From Candidatus Levybacteria bacterium RIFCSPLOWO2_12_FULL_37_14 (GTDB lineage Bacteria; Patescibacteriota; Microgenomatia; Levybacterales; UBA12049), in the NCBI GenBank assembly GCA_001782645.1, contig MFPH01000018.1, positions 1-9,618 of the forward strand: a DNA stretch of 9,618 bases. Reading direction: 5' to 3'. Below the pieces are notes generated by a model. That model had not been told where the DNA came from, made no database searches, and was given only the letters and a program-made list of their open reading frames with translations. Position 1 is the first letter of the stretch, and each line of letters opens with the position of its first letter. Made by a program: the position numbers and the translations under genes. Positions 1 through 6,705 of the stretch are shown here, piece by piece.

Positions 1-1
1 G

Positions 2-91
2 GAAAAGCAAAAAAAAGGTAAAAAAGACTTGAAAGAAAGGGGCAGGATCAAGATTCCTTCGAAGACCTTTTTGGAGGTGTTTAAAATCTAA
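2..91 (+). CDS. C-terminal tail of an unrecognised protein (5' end outside window)
   Basis: An open frame entering from the left edge encodes 29 residues and ends at TAA 89-91. The tail is strongly basic (runs such as EKQKKGKKDLKERGR) and ends in a short hydrophobic segment, SKTFLEVFKI. It has no recognisable domain, so I cannot name a product. It is convergent with the small minus-strand ORF at 88-183, and the two stop codons overlap (TAA at 89-91, and TAG read from 90-88). It could also be a chance open frame, because the stretch is short and A-rich. Confidence 0.5.
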   Translation, partial: EKQKKGKKDLKERGRIKIPSKTFLEVFKI

Positions 92-183
92 AAACCGGGA
101 GCTACGGTAAAGACGATCATGCTTAGAACAACTAGAGTCGCTACGATAATCCAGATTATTTTAATCAATTTTATTGATTTCAT
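88..183 (-). CDS. 31-residue single-pass membrane peptide
   Basis: ATG at 183 reads MKSIKLIKIIWIIVATLVVL and then SMIVFTVAPGF before TAG. It has a short basic head (three lysines in the first eight residues) followed by one continuous hydrophobic helix from about residue 9 to 28, as in small N-in membrane peptides. A purine-rich AGAAG sits just upstream of the ATG, the nearest thing to a ribosome binding site in this region. It is divergent from ftsB, with only 6 bp between the two ATGs, and its stop overlaps the stop of the preceding plus-strand frame. The compact head-to-tail fit and the clean topology support a real gene. I have no function to offer, and a chance ORF of this size is possible. 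Confidence 0.5.
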   Translation of the reverse strand: MKSIKLIKIIWIIVATLVVLSMIVFTVAPGF

Positions 184-189
184 TCTTCT

Positions 190-573
190 ATGATAGCAAA
201 AAATAAAAAAAAGCAAAATGAATCAAAGCAGGCGATCTTTTTTTCAGCACTTTTGGGAATTATGCTTTTTATGGTGGTAGGGTATTTGGTCGTGTCTAAT
301 TTAAAAATTAATGCGAGAAGGACGGAGTTGAACTCCCAGTTGATTAAATTAAAAGTCGAACTTAATGCTTTGGAGGTGAAAAAGGTGCAATTGCAGGCTC
401 AGGTTTCTGAAGCGGCTGATGACGAATATCTGGAAAAAGAGGCCAGAGACACTTTTAATCTAAAAAAGCCGGGCGAGGAGGTGGTGATTATCTTACCGGC
501 CGAAAACAATGAGAGTTCGCAGAAAAAAGAAAGCTTTTTCCAAAAAATCATAGATAAGATAAAATTTTGGTAA
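190..573 (+). CDS. ftsB: FtsB/DivIC-family septum formation initiator
   Basis: This is a bitopic divisome protein of 127 residues, close to the usual family length. A basic cytoplasmic head (residues 1-14) is followed by one transmembrane helix at about 15-37. A heptad-like coiled coil then runs from about 40 to 76 (ELNSQLIKLKVELNALEVKKVQLQAQV). Next comes the family hallmark at about 77-102: an EYLEKEAR segment, then the F-N-L-x-K-P-G-E-E-V-V-I turn. Family members pair through the coiled coil with FtsL and connect to FtsQ/DivIB to activate septal peptidoglycan synthesis. The C-terminal 25 residues are Lys/Phe-rich and variable. ATG 190 is the only reasonable start, and no Shine-Dalgarno precedes it. 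The stop codon lies one base before tRNA-Gly, so the two are probably co-transcribed. FtsB and DivIC cannot be told apart from sequence alone. Confidence 0.88.
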   Translation: MIAKNKKKQNESKQAIFFSALLGIMLFMVVGYLVVSNLKINARRTELNSQLIKLKVELNALEVKKVQLQAQVSEAADDEYLEKEARDTFNLKKPGEEVVIILPAENNESSQKKESFFQKIIDKIKFW

Positions 574-574
574 G

Positions 575-645
575 GCGGGTGTAGCACAATGGCAGTGCGC
601 TTGCTTCCCAAGCAAGATACACGGGTTCGATTCCCGTTACTCGCT
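575..645 (+). tRNA. tRNA-Gly (anticodon CCC)
   Basis: A full cloverleaf can be drawn over 71 nt. The acceptor stem GCGGGTG pairs with TACTCGC, with G-U at pairs 4 and 7. The D-stem GCAC/GTGC encloses a loop containing GG. The anticodon stem is CTTGC/GCAAG with loop TTCCCAA, giving anticodon CCC at 607-609. The T-arm is ACGGG-TTCGATT-CCCGT. The discriminator is T645, usual for bacterial glycine tRNAs. The following bases are CCG, so CCA must be completed after transcription. It begins two bases after the ftsB stop, so the transcript is probably shared and then processed. Confidence 0.96.
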
Positions 646-697
646 CCGCGCAAAGCTATTGCTTAAAAAACAATGCATGGTAGGCTCTAAACAGACA

Positions 698-2320
698 ATG
701 TCAAAACGTTTTTTGTCACATAATTCAACTATCGTTCTTTCTGCTTTAATCGCTATTTTTGGAATAGCTTTTTTGGTTTGGGTATTTTCTTCCAACACTC
801 TTATTAATGCTGGAGACAATACTGGCGCTGCCAGCGTGATTATTTCTGGCAGTTTGCAGGCGAAAACAGGCAGAGCCGCTACTTTGGTTGTAGCCGCCTC
901 CAATGGCGCCCAAAGCTCAAAAGATCAGGCCGATTTTATTGCTGACGGAAGAGACGATCAGGTCGAGATACAAGCGGCCATTGATGCTTTGTCGTCTTCA
1001 GGAGGAACAGTTCAGTTATCGGAAGGAACATTTAATCTTTCTTCGGGCATAGTGATTAGTAGTGATGGTTTGACCTTGAAAGGCCAAGCAGGCCAGGGAG
1101 GAAGCAAAGCCCCGGGAACTTATTTTGAGACTTCAATTGATCGACCCAATTCTGTAATAACCGTCAATGATATAGAGAGGGTAGTTCAAGCTGGCATAAG
1201 CTTAGAAGATTTTTGGATTCGGAACTGGGGAAACGGCGACGGCATAGTTTTTGGCCCTGATTCCAGTATTTTTGACAGCAGGATTGAAGGGGTAAATTTT
1301 TTGGGTAACGCTTATCATCTTCAGTCTGCCTTTTTACTTTATTCTTTTCACAGTTCTGTTGCTACCGACATTAGCATTACCAATACCGGCATCGGTTTTA
1401 GTTTGGGAGGCAGCAAGCGGTCTGTTTTCAGCAATATTATGGCAAACGACCTATTTGATGGAATTTTTGATACCCAAGGCACTCTTGAAGAACTGGTTAT
1501 TACGGGAGTGGTTGCTGATTTAAACCACCATGGCCAAGGGATTAGAATCAGAGGTATAACCAGAAATGTTTTGGTGAAGGACAATGCGATTTATCGGCCT
1601 AATAGTGGAATAATAGCAGGTCAAGTGCGTAATGAAGGGGGGGTGGATAATTTAACTATTACCAATAATCTGATTGCTTTTCCTAAAGATGCCGGCATCC
1701 GCCTTGAAGCGATGCCAGAAGATAAAAATAAATACATTCAGATCATCGGCAACAAGATAATTTCTGGCAGTAAAGAGGGCATTATTGTTGACAATTCTGA
1801 CAATCTGCAGATAATTGACAACCAAATTATCAATCCCGGCCAAGACAGTGGTGCAGGAAATACGCGAAGATCCGGCATTAGCATAGACAACACCAATGGC
1901 CGAAACATAACTATTACCAACAATCAAATAATAGACGATCAGAACTCTGCCACTATGCAGTATGGTATTTATTACAGTAATACTTCCGGCGGATATATTT
2001 CAGAGAATTACATAAAGGGCAGTTCCTTGTCAGGCATTTCTTTGGCTGACGGATTTACCGGAGTCATAAGAAATAATTATGGTTTTGCAACTGAAAATTT
2101 AGGCACAGCTACCGTAAACAGCGACTCAACTTATGTTGATGTCGCACACGGACTCGCCATGACTCCTTCCTTAAGTAGTATTCAGGTGACTCCAATCAGT
2201 AATCTCGGCAATGCTTCAAAATTTTGGATCTCCAATGTGGGAGCAAGCACTTTTAGGATTAACGTTAATGTCGATCCAGGATCTTCCGGCGCCAACTTCT
2301 CTTGGCTAGCTAAAATTTAA
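698..2320 (+). CDS. Exported right-handed parallel beta-helix (pectate-lyase-like fold) protein
   Basis: From ATG 698 this is a 540-residue secreted or cell-surface protein. One hydrophobic helix at about residues 11-31, behind a basic head, acts as a signal anchor. The pectate-lyase-type beta-helix entry follows at about 87-140: DGRDDQVEIQAAIDAL, then G-G-T-V-Q-L-S-E-G-T-F and a G-L-T-L-K-G-Q turn. A long run of parallel beta-helix coils comes next, with Asn ladders such as ITNNLIAF, IIGNKII, IIDNQII and ITNNQII. The last 80 or so residues form a separate beta-rich cap (AHGLAMTPSLSSIQVTP to FSWLAKI), of a type also seen on phage tail and surface fibres. The fold suggests polysaccharide binding or cleavage at the surface, but I cannot identify catalytic residues. 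TTG 659 and ATG 677 are in-frame alternative starts. I prefer 698 because it gives a normal signal anchor. None has a clear ribosome binding site. Its stop is 4 bp from the convergent SAHH stop. Confidence 0.85.
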   Translation: MSKRFLSHNSTIVLSALIAIFGIAFLVWVFSSNTLINAGDNTGAASVIISGSLQAKTGRAATLVVAASNGAQSSKDQADFIADGRDDQVEIQAAIDALSSSGGTVQLSEGTFNLSSGIVISSDGLTLKGQAGQGGSKAPGTYFETSIDRPNSVITVNDIERVVQAGISLEDFWIRNWGNGDGIVFGPDSSIFDSRIEGVNFLGNAYHLQSAFLLYSFHSSVATDISITNTGIGFSLGGSKRSVFSNIMANDLFDGIFDTQGTLEELVITGVVADLNHHGQGIRIRGITRNVLVKDNAIYRPNSGIIAGQVRNEGGVDNLTITNNLIAFPKDAGIRLEAMPEDKNKYIQIIGNKIISGSKEGIIVDNSDNLQIIDNQIINPGQDSGAGNTRRSGISIDNTNGRNITITNNQIIDDQNSATMQYGIYYSNTSGGYISENYIKGSSLSGISLADGFTGVIRNNYGFATENLGTATVNSDSTYVDVAHGLAMTPSLSSIQVTPISNLGNASKFWISNVGASTFRINVNVDPGSSGANFSWLAKI

Positions 2321-2324
2321 GGAT

Positions 2325-3587
2325 TTACTTCGTTCCTTCGTCCCAGGAGGAGAGATATTTTTTCTGCTCTTTGGTTAATCTATCAATTGAAATTCCCATT
2401 GCCTGAAGTTTTAATGAGGCAACCTCCTGGTCTAATTTCTTCGGCAAAACATAAACCTTATTTTCCAATTTTCCACGATTTTCCAAGAAATATTTAATCG
2501 CCAAAGCTTGATTCGCAAAAGACATGTCCATAACTTCTGCGGGATGACCTTCTGCAGCTGCCAAATTAACCAGGCGTCCTTCGCCCAAAATATAAACTTT
2601 CTTTCCGTTTTTCAAAACATATTCTTCCAAAGAATTTCTTAAAGTTCTTTTTGATTTCGCAGCTTTTTTAAGACCTGCCATATCAATTTCTACATCAAAA
2701 TGTCCTGAATTAGCCAAAATCGCGCCATCTTTGAGAATTCTTATTATGTCCATGGAGATTACGCCTTTATCTCCGGTTGCGGAAACAATTATGTCTCCTA
2801 TTTTCGCAGCACTCACCATCTTCATAACTCTAAATCCGTCCATTGCCGCTTCCAAAGCTCTTACATTGTCCACTTCCGTAACAATCACGTTTGCGCCCAT
2901 GCCCTTGGCTCTGGATGCAATTCCTCTGGAGCACCATCCATATCCCGCAATAACAAAATTTTTGCCGGCCAAAAGAATATTGGTTGCCCTAATTATCCCG
3001 TCAATTGTTGATTGTCCTGTTCCATAACGGTTATCGAATAAATGTTTTGTGTCCGAATCATTAACTGCAATAACCGGAACTTTCAATGCTTTATCTTTTT
3101 CCATTGCCTTAAGTCTGATAACTCCGGTTGTCGTTTCTTCAGCTGAACCAATAATATTCTTCATTAAATCTTTTCTTTTTGTGTGAAGAAGATGAATTAA
3201 ATCTCCACCGTCATCAAGAGTTACTTGGGGCTTGAAATCCAAAGCTTGTTCCAAATGCTTATTGTAAAGATCATTATTCTCTCCATGAATTGCGAAAGTC
3301 GGAATTCCGTAATCTTTAACCAATGACGCAGCAACCACATCCTGAGTCGATAGGGGATTAGATGCGCAGATAACAACTTCCGCTCCACCCGCCTTTAATG
3401 CAATCATTAAATTCGCTGTTTCAGAAGTAACATGAAGACAAGCTGCAATAGTTAATCCCTTAAATAATTTTTTCTCTTGTAATCTTTTCTGGATTTTTTT
3501 CAGAACCGGCATTTGTTGTCCAGCCCATTCTATTTTGAGTTTTCCGATTGGAGCCAAAGAGAGATCTTTAATGTCGTAAGTTTTCAT
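2325..3587 (-). CDS. ahcY: S-adenosylhomocysteinase (adenosylhomocysteine hydrolase)
   Basis: It reversibly splits S-adenosylhomocysteine into adenosine and homocysteine, using tightly bound NAD+, and so relieves product inhibition of methyltransferases. At 420 residues it is the usual length for the short form, without the insert found in many proteobacterial and eukaryotic enzymes. Visible motifs in order: HVTSETANL (52-60); LSTQD (79-83); LDDGGDL, the catalytic Asp region (124-130); EETTTGV with the conserved Glu (150-156); [19 protein letters not shown] (176-194), holding the catalytic Lys181, Asp185 and Asn186; and the Rossmann glycine motif AGYGWCSRG (214-222). The RYGTGQST and GYGWC wording is typical of Thermotoga/archaeal-type enzymes. 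The C-terminal KPxxYRY tail of the eukaryotic form is absent. Some archaeal homologues prefer S-inosylhomocysteine, so that substrate cannot be excluded. ATG 3587 starts two bases after the kinase stop, which implies one mRNA and coupled translation. Confidence 0.95.
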   Translation of the reverse strand: MKTYDIKDLSLAPIGKLKIEWAGQQMPVLKKIQKRLQEKKLFKGLTIAACLHVTSETANLMIALKAGGAEVVICASNPLSTQDVVAASLVKDYGIPTFAIHGENNDLYNKHLEQALDFKPQVTLDDGGDLIHLLHTKRKDLMKNIIGSAEETTTGVIRLKAMEKDKALKVPVIAVNDSDTKHLFDNRYGTGQSTIDGIIRATNILLAGKNFVIAGYGWCSRGIASRAKGMGANVIVTEVDNVRALEAAMDGFRVMKMVSAAKIGDIIVSATGDKGVISMDIIRILKDGAILANSGHFDVEIDMAGLKKAAKSKRTLRNSLEEYVLKNGKKVYILGEGRLVNLAAAEGHPAEVMDMSFANQALAIKYFLENRGKLENKVYVLPKKLDQEVASLKLQAMGISIDRLTKEQKKYLSSWDEGTK

Positions 3588-3589
3588 TC

Positions 3590-4522
3590 TTACAACTTTA
3601 TCAAACTATCAAAGTTTTGTCTATATCTATTTTCAAAACCCTTTTTTGTATATCTGTGCTCTTGAGATCCGTATTTTTCTATAACATAAGCTGAGGCAAC
3701 CGCGCCCATTTGCCCGCAAGCTTGTAAATCGAATTTTCTTTGAAGCCCTGCTAGGAAACCGCTGCGCCATGCGTCTCCACAACCAGTCGGGTCAACAATT
3801 TTCAAAGGTTCTGCGGTCGGTATCCTATATGTTTTTTTTGAAGTTTGTATGAGAGCTCCATTTTCTCCAAGTGTTGTAATAAGTATTTTATTCCTTACTA
3901 TTGTTCTAAAGTTTTTAACACTTTTTTTCATTAATTCAATTTCGTAATCATTTCCGATAATATATTTCGCGTTCTTTATTCCAAATTCCAATTGATTGCT
4001 ATTCAATTCTGTAAGAATAAATCCCGGATCAAACATATAATCAATGTCAAGCTTTACGCATTGACGGACAAAAGACATTGATCCTTTTGCGCCGGTAGGC
4101 CCCACCAAAACTAAATCTGATTTTTTGGCAATTTTATTAAGTTTTAATAAATAATTTTTTTCCGATGCTCCAAGAAAATATCCCCAAATTTGATTGTGGG
4201 ATTTGTCTCCCATGGTAAATCCGGTAGAGGTATAGTTTGTTTTTTCTATCTTAATGTAATTGACATTTATGCCAAGTTTTAAAAAATGTTTTTCGTAATC
4301 TTGAAGATCTTTTCCAGCTGTAGCAAATAGGATGTGGGGAGTTTGTAAAAGCCCCAGAGAGTAAGAAACATTTCCGGCAGTTCCTCCACGCCGTTTGGCA
4401 AATTTACTGACATTGAAAGATAAATTTATTTTGTGGATTTTATCGGGAAGAATATGATCACCGAATTTTCCGGGAAAATCCATGATGTAATCATACGCGA
4501 TTGTCCCAGTCACAATAATCAT
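3590..4522 (-). CDS. PfkB-family sugar/nucleoside kinase, probable adenosine kinase
   Basis: This is a ribokinase-fold kinase of 310 residues, a normal family length. It has the N-terminal [15 protein letters not shown] strand-turn (4-18) and the PfkB signature 1 region [16 protein letters not shown] (44-59). An NDYE stretch matches the NxxE magnesium motif (191-194). TTLGENGA (216-223) and the anion-hole/catalytic signature [12 protein letters not shown] (244-255) follow, with Asp250 as the likely base. The family phosphorylates sugars or nucleosides. Adenosine is inferred as substrate because the gene is followed after two bases by S-adenosylhomocysteinase, whose product is adenosine, and both lie on the same strand. 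A ribose or other sugar kinase is the alternative. ATG 4522 is preferred over TTG 4543 because the fold starts immediately at MIIVTG. No clear Shine-Dalgarno is seen. tRNA-Phe ends 29 bp upstream on the same strand. Confidence 0.87.
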   Translation of the reverse strand: MIIVTGTIAYDYIMDFPGKFGDHILPDKIHKINLSFNVSKFAKRRGGTAGNVSYSLGLLQTPHILFATAGKDLQDYEKHFLKLGINVNYIKIEKTNYTSTGFTMGDKSHNQIWGYFLGASEKNYLLKLNKIAKKSDLVLVGPTGAKGSMSFVRQCVKLDIDYMFDPGFILTELNSNQLEFGIKNAKYIIGNDYEIELMKKSVKNFRTIVRNKILITTLGENGALIQTSKKTYRIPTAEPLKIVDPTGCGDAWRSGFLAGLQRKFDLQACGQMGAVASAYVIEKYGSQEHRYTKKGFENRYRQNFDSLIKL

Positions 4523-4551
4523 AACAAGGCTTGCCCTAAGCAAGTAAGAAG

Positions 4552-4624
4552 TGCCGAGGTTCAGAATCGAACTGAAATAGCCTGTTCTTCAGACAGGTGC
4601 CTTGACCAACTTGGCTACCTCGGC
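4552..4624 (-). tRNA. tRNA-Phe (anticodon GAA)
   Basis: Read on the minus strand, the acceptor stem GCCGAGG pairs perfectly with CCTCGGC. The D-arm has three pairs (GCC/GGC) with a loop containing GTTGGTC. The anticodon stem is CCTGT/ACAGG with loop CTGAAGA, placing GAA at 4590-4588. The variable region is four bases. The T-arm is TTCAG-TTCGATT-CTGAA and the discriminator is A. No CCA is encoded: the next bases are CTTCT. It sits between the GIY-YIG gene and the kinase gene on the same strand, so it may be cut out of a longer transcript. Its 5' end is repeated in inverted form about 70 bp upstream. Confidence 0.95.
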
Positions 4625-4722
4625 ATGTATAAATGCTGTTACTAAAGTATCATTAACCACTCAATGTCTTATCTCTTACTAAAGCATGTACTTTTAACAA
4701 AAATCATTTATACATGCCTAGG
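4618..4722. repeat. Inverted repeat copying the 5' end of tRNA-Phe
   Basis: CATTTATACATGCCTAGG at 4705-4722 (plus strand) matches CATTTATACATGCCGAGG on the minus strand at 4635-4618, with 17 of 18 bases identical. The second copy is the first seven bases of tRNA-Phe plus 11 bases of its upstream flank. The other arm overlaps the stop codon of the GIY-YIG gene. The 69-bp spacer (4636-4704) also carries a direct TTACTAAAG repeat at 4639-4647 and 4676-4684. A transcript reading from the GIY-YIG gene into the tRNA could pair the two arms and mask the tRNA 5' end. The rest of the 93-bp gap holds no gene. Confidence 0.85.
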
Positions 4723-4978
4723 CAAGTTTATCTTCCCAGTTTTTCAATCTCTTCCGTAAATAACTTTTTCCCAATCGAGTCTTAAGATACTTTTCTCTAC
4801 GATAAGCATCAACCCCATTTAGACACGCCTCGTAATATATTATATCAAATGGAACATATGGAATGGTAGATCTAACCATTTTTCCATTGTGTTCTGCAAA
4901 TCTTTTCTTCAAATCATTAGTGCACCCTGTATAGAAATAGCTTCTAGATCTACCTTTCAAAACATATACATAAAACAT
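4718..4978 (-). CDS. Small GIY-YIG nuclease-domain protein
   Basis: This is an 86-residue stand-alone GIY-YIG domain, the length of the widespread single-domain (UPF0213/YhbQ-like) group. YVYVL (3-7) occupies the GIY strand and FYTGCTNDLKKRFAEHN (15-31) the YIG strand with its conserved Arg. Then comes IIYYEAC (47-53), and an Arg/Glu/Lys-rich helix with RREKYLKTRLG, where a conserved acidic residue is expected. The fold binds and cuts DNA in related repair and homing enzymes. The cellular role of the single-domain group is poorly defined, and in some genomes these genes occur as scattered selfish-looking insertions. ATG 4978 lies one base beyond the upstream gene's TAA, implying coupled translation. 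Its stop codon lies in an arm of the tRNA-Phe inverted repeat. Confidence 0.88.
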   Translation of the reverse strand: MFYVYVLKGRSRSYFYTGCTNDLKKRFAEHNGKMVRSTIPYVPFDIIYYEACLNGVDAYRREKYLKTRLGKSYLRKRLKNWEDKLA

Positions 4979-4979
4979 A

Positions 4980-6038
4980 TTAGGGTAATAGTTTAATTAA
5001 TCTTTTAATTTCGCTTCTTGTTGATTCAACTAAATATTTCGCAGTCGGACTTTTTGGATCAACGCTTAAAGCGTCTAAGTTTAAACCGGCTGCGGCGCGC
5101 TCCAAGAACGCTAAATTCAAAAACTTTTTCTCCGAATCGGTTTTTGCCAGATTATTTATTTTCGCAAGCCACAGGCTTTTTTGTTCCTTAACAAATCCGG
5201 GAGTCACGTTTTTCAGTTTAGACAAGTTATAAATAAACCAATGATAGCCGAAAACCGCATCGTAAAAAGGCGGTTTCCACGACCAATACAAATTGGAAAG
5301 AATAACTGCTTGGCCGTCTATGGTTTTGATTAAATCAGAAGGCCCAAAGTGTCCATGCTGAAATTCGCGCTTAACGTCTTTGCAATTTTCACTCAAAACG
5401 CTTATTGCATTATCTATTAAACCCGCGTCCTCCTCTTTCCTAAAGATATGAGTTGGATAAAGTTTGAATGAAGCTTGTTTCCATTTATCAAAGTTGTTCT
5501 TTATCTCTTCCGAAAGTGTTTCTTTTGGCTTTTCGATCCAAGGAAAAGCCACACAATTCTTTTTATATTCTTCCCTTAATGTGAAAAATTCTGTTAATTC
5601 TTTTTCATTGGTCGGACTATTTACAATCGGTTTTCCGTCAATAAATTCCAAAATTAAGGCTTCGTATCTTTTTTCATCATTCCATGGCAAATAAGAATAG
5701 AGAAGGGGAGGTCTTAAAATTTTACTTTGGTTGGCTTTGGAAAAAGCCTGAATCATATAAATTTCGCTCGTTGTCGGTTTTACTCCCTGAATTTTCAGAA
5801 TTACCTTTTTACCGTCAAATTTTCCTAGATATCGAAATGCTCCTATTTCTTTTGAAGTCCACCAGGGACTTCTGTCTAAAAGTTTTTCTGGAATAAAACC
5901 AAGTTTTTCTGAAACATCTTTTAGAACTTTCTGCTCACGGCTTCCAAGGTCTGATTCCGCAAGAAAAAGATGCGATATTTTGTTTTGACCGAGTTTGACT
6001 CGGTTTTGACCGAGTTTGACTTGGTTTTGATATTTCAC
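4980..6038 (-). CDS. Aminoglycoside-phosphotransferase-like protein, probably a degenerate (pseudo)kinase
   Basis: The layout resembles the APH/choline-kinase fold. Numbered from TTG 6053, there is a beta-lobe with VILKIQG, where Lys87 could be the ATP lysine. A helix SEIYMIQAF follows with Glu97, then a hinge-like LILEFIDGKP at 133-142 and a C-lobe with HGHFGPSDLI at 233-242. In active members this last motif reads HGDxxxxN; here the catalytic Asp is His235 and the Asn is Asp240. The later metal-binding IDxE position reads LSNLYW, also without the acid. The match is therefore to fold rather than to an intact active site, and I infer a pseudokinase or a strongly divergent enzyme. GTG 6038 is chosen because a TATACT -10 at 6050-6045 would start transcription there. 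TTG 6053 is the alternative. Either start includes a duplicated VKLGQN heptad encoded by the box array at 5984-6031. It is translationally coupled to the GIY-YIG gene. Confidence 0.7.
   Translation of the reverse strand: MKYQNQVKLGQNRVKLGQNKISHLFLAESDLGSREQKVLKDVSEKLGFIPEKLLDRSPWWTSKEIGAFRYLGKFDGKKVILKIQGVKPTTSEIYMIQAFSKANQSKILRPPLLYSYLPWNDEKRYEALILEFIDGKPIVNSPTNEKELTEFFTLREEYKKNCVAFPWIEKPKETLSEEIKNNFDKWKQASFKLYPTHIFRKEEDAGLIDNAISVLSENCKDVKREFQHGHFGPSDLIKTIDGQAVILSNLYWSWKPPFYDAVFGYHWFIYNLSKLKNVTPGFVKEQKSLWLAKINNLAKTDSEKKFLNLAFLERAAAGLNLDALSVDPKSPTAKYLVESTRSEIKRLIKLLP
5984..6032 (+). repeat. Helically phased TTTGAC box array (two 21-bp tandem units plus a partial third)
   Basis: TTTGAC begins at 5984, 5994, 6005 and 6015, and a fifth box, TTTGAT, begins at 6026. 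The intervals are 10, 11, 10 and 11 bp, so every box faces the same side of B-form DNA. Larger 21-bp units (two boxes each) account for the alternation. The last box overlaps the TTGATA -35 element of the promoter at 6027-6054. On the minus strand the same bases encode the repeated VKLGQN heptads of the phosphotransferase-like protein. Confidence 0.85.
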
Positions 6039-6054
6039 AATTCTAGTATACAAT
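6027..6054 (+). promoter_or_regulatory. Sigma70-type promoter of the DUF1361 gene (leaderless)
   Basis: TTGATA at 6027-6032 and TACAAT at 6049-6054 are separated by 16 bp, and each differs from consensus by one base. Transcription is expected to begin about seven bases after the -10, at 6061-6062, which is the GTG start codon. The mRNA should therefore be leaderless. On the opposite strand TATACT (6050-6045) overlaps this -10 and would start the divergent gene at about 6038, although I see no good -35 for it. Confidence 0.72.
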
Positions 6055-6061
6055 AAATATT

Positions 6062-6646
6062 GTGGAGATTTTTTTAAGCAATTTTATTTTTATCTGGATT
6101 AATTCTGTCTTGGCTTTAGTGGCTATTTTATTTGGATGGCTAATGAGTAAGGCAAATTCAACTTTCGCAAAGCTTTGGACAGGCTTCCTTTGGCTTATAT
6201 TTCTCCCTAACACTATTTATATATTAACTGACATCTCGCACCTATTTGAAGATTGGCCCAAAGTTGGCAATTTATTCAAACTCATTCTAATATTTCAATA
6301 TTCACTTTTTGCGATTTTCGGAATTATTACCTTTGTTATCTCTACTTATTTTTTCCAAAGACTGCTCGAGGGAAAAAGGAAAAAAGGAATAAAGACGACA
6401 ACTATCATTGCCATATGCATACTAAATTTTATAGTGGGTTTTGGAGTTGTGCTTGGAGGCATACGCAGAACCAATTCATGGTACATTTTTACCAACCCAT
6501 CAAGGGTTTTGGAAGACACCCTTAATGTCATCTATTCTCAGGAATTATTAATACTTTCTTTAGGAATTGGCATTTTGGCAAATTTTATATACTTTTTAAT
6601 GCTGGAAAGCATCGCTACCTGGGGTAAAAAATACCTCAAAAAGTAG
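6062..6646 (+). CDS. DUF1361 family multi-pass membrane protein
   Basis: This 194-residue membrane protein has about five hydrophobic helices, at roughly 5-28, 36-57, 72-98, 113-134 and 160-181. Family hallmarks are FLPNTIYILTDISHLF (47-62) after the second helix, and a GGIRRTNSWYIFTNP stretch (132-146) that matches the family's R-x-x-S-W region. The biochemical function of DUF1361 is not established. GTG 6062 is used as the start because a promoter places its transcription start at that codon and no Shine-Dalgarno is present. The first internal ATG (6143, in LMSKANS) would remove the first transmembrane helix. It is divergent from the phosphotransferase-like gene, sharing a compact control region of about 70 bp with the box array, which suggests linked regulation. 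Confidence 0.85.
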   Translation: MEIFLSNFIFIWINSVLALVAILFGWLMSKANSTFAKLWTGFLWLIFLPNTIYILTDISHLFEDWPKVGNLFKLILIFQYSLFAIFGIITFVISTYFFQRLLEGKRKKGIKTTTIIAICILNFIVGFGVVLGGIRRTNSWYIFTNPSRVLEDTLNVIYSQELLILSLGIGILANFIYFLMLESIATWGKKYLKK

Positions 6647-6651
6647 CTTCC

Positions 6652-6680
6652 TTGTCAAGTTTTTGCGCTTCTGGTAAAAT
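6652..6680 (+). promoter_or_regulatory. Sigma70-type promoter upstream of tRNA-Leu(CAG)
   Basis: TTGTCA at 6652-6657 and TAAAAT at 6675-6680 are 17 bp apart, each one base from consensus. The expected start is about 6687. The first transcribed bases would be the partial tRNA-Leu copy at 6689, giving a long leader of about 155 nt before the intact tRNA. Confidence 0.7.
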
Positions 6681-6688
6681 CAACATGC

Positions 6689-6705
6689 GCCCAGGTGATG
6701 AAATG
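6689..6705 (+). repeat. Orphan copy of the tRNA-Leu(CAG) 5' end
   Basis: GCCCAGGTGATGAAATG here is identical to bases 1-17 of the intact tRNA-Leu(CAG) at 6843-6859, in the same orientation and 154 bp upstream. Similarity stops in the D-loop, and no matching 3' part is found before the intact gene. It is a truncated tRNA copy or an att-like footprint. Confidence 0.85.

Noticed and set aside
399..653. Minus-strand ORF covering tRNA-Gly and the end of ftsB
   Set aside because: It reads the antisense of a clear tRNA and of a well-supported coding frame.
2731..3027. Plus-strand ORF of 98 residues inside the SAHH gene
   Set aside because: Antisense shadow of the Rossmann domain region; no signal, motif or start context.
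4433..4645. Plus-strand ORF of 70 residues over the kinase start and tRNA-Phe
   Set aside because: It overlaps both a conserved kinase N-terminus and a clear tRNA in antisense.
5981..6032. CRISPR array at the TTTGAC repeats
   Set aside because: The repeats are contiguous 10-11 bp boxes in 21-bp units without unique spacers, and no cas genes are present.
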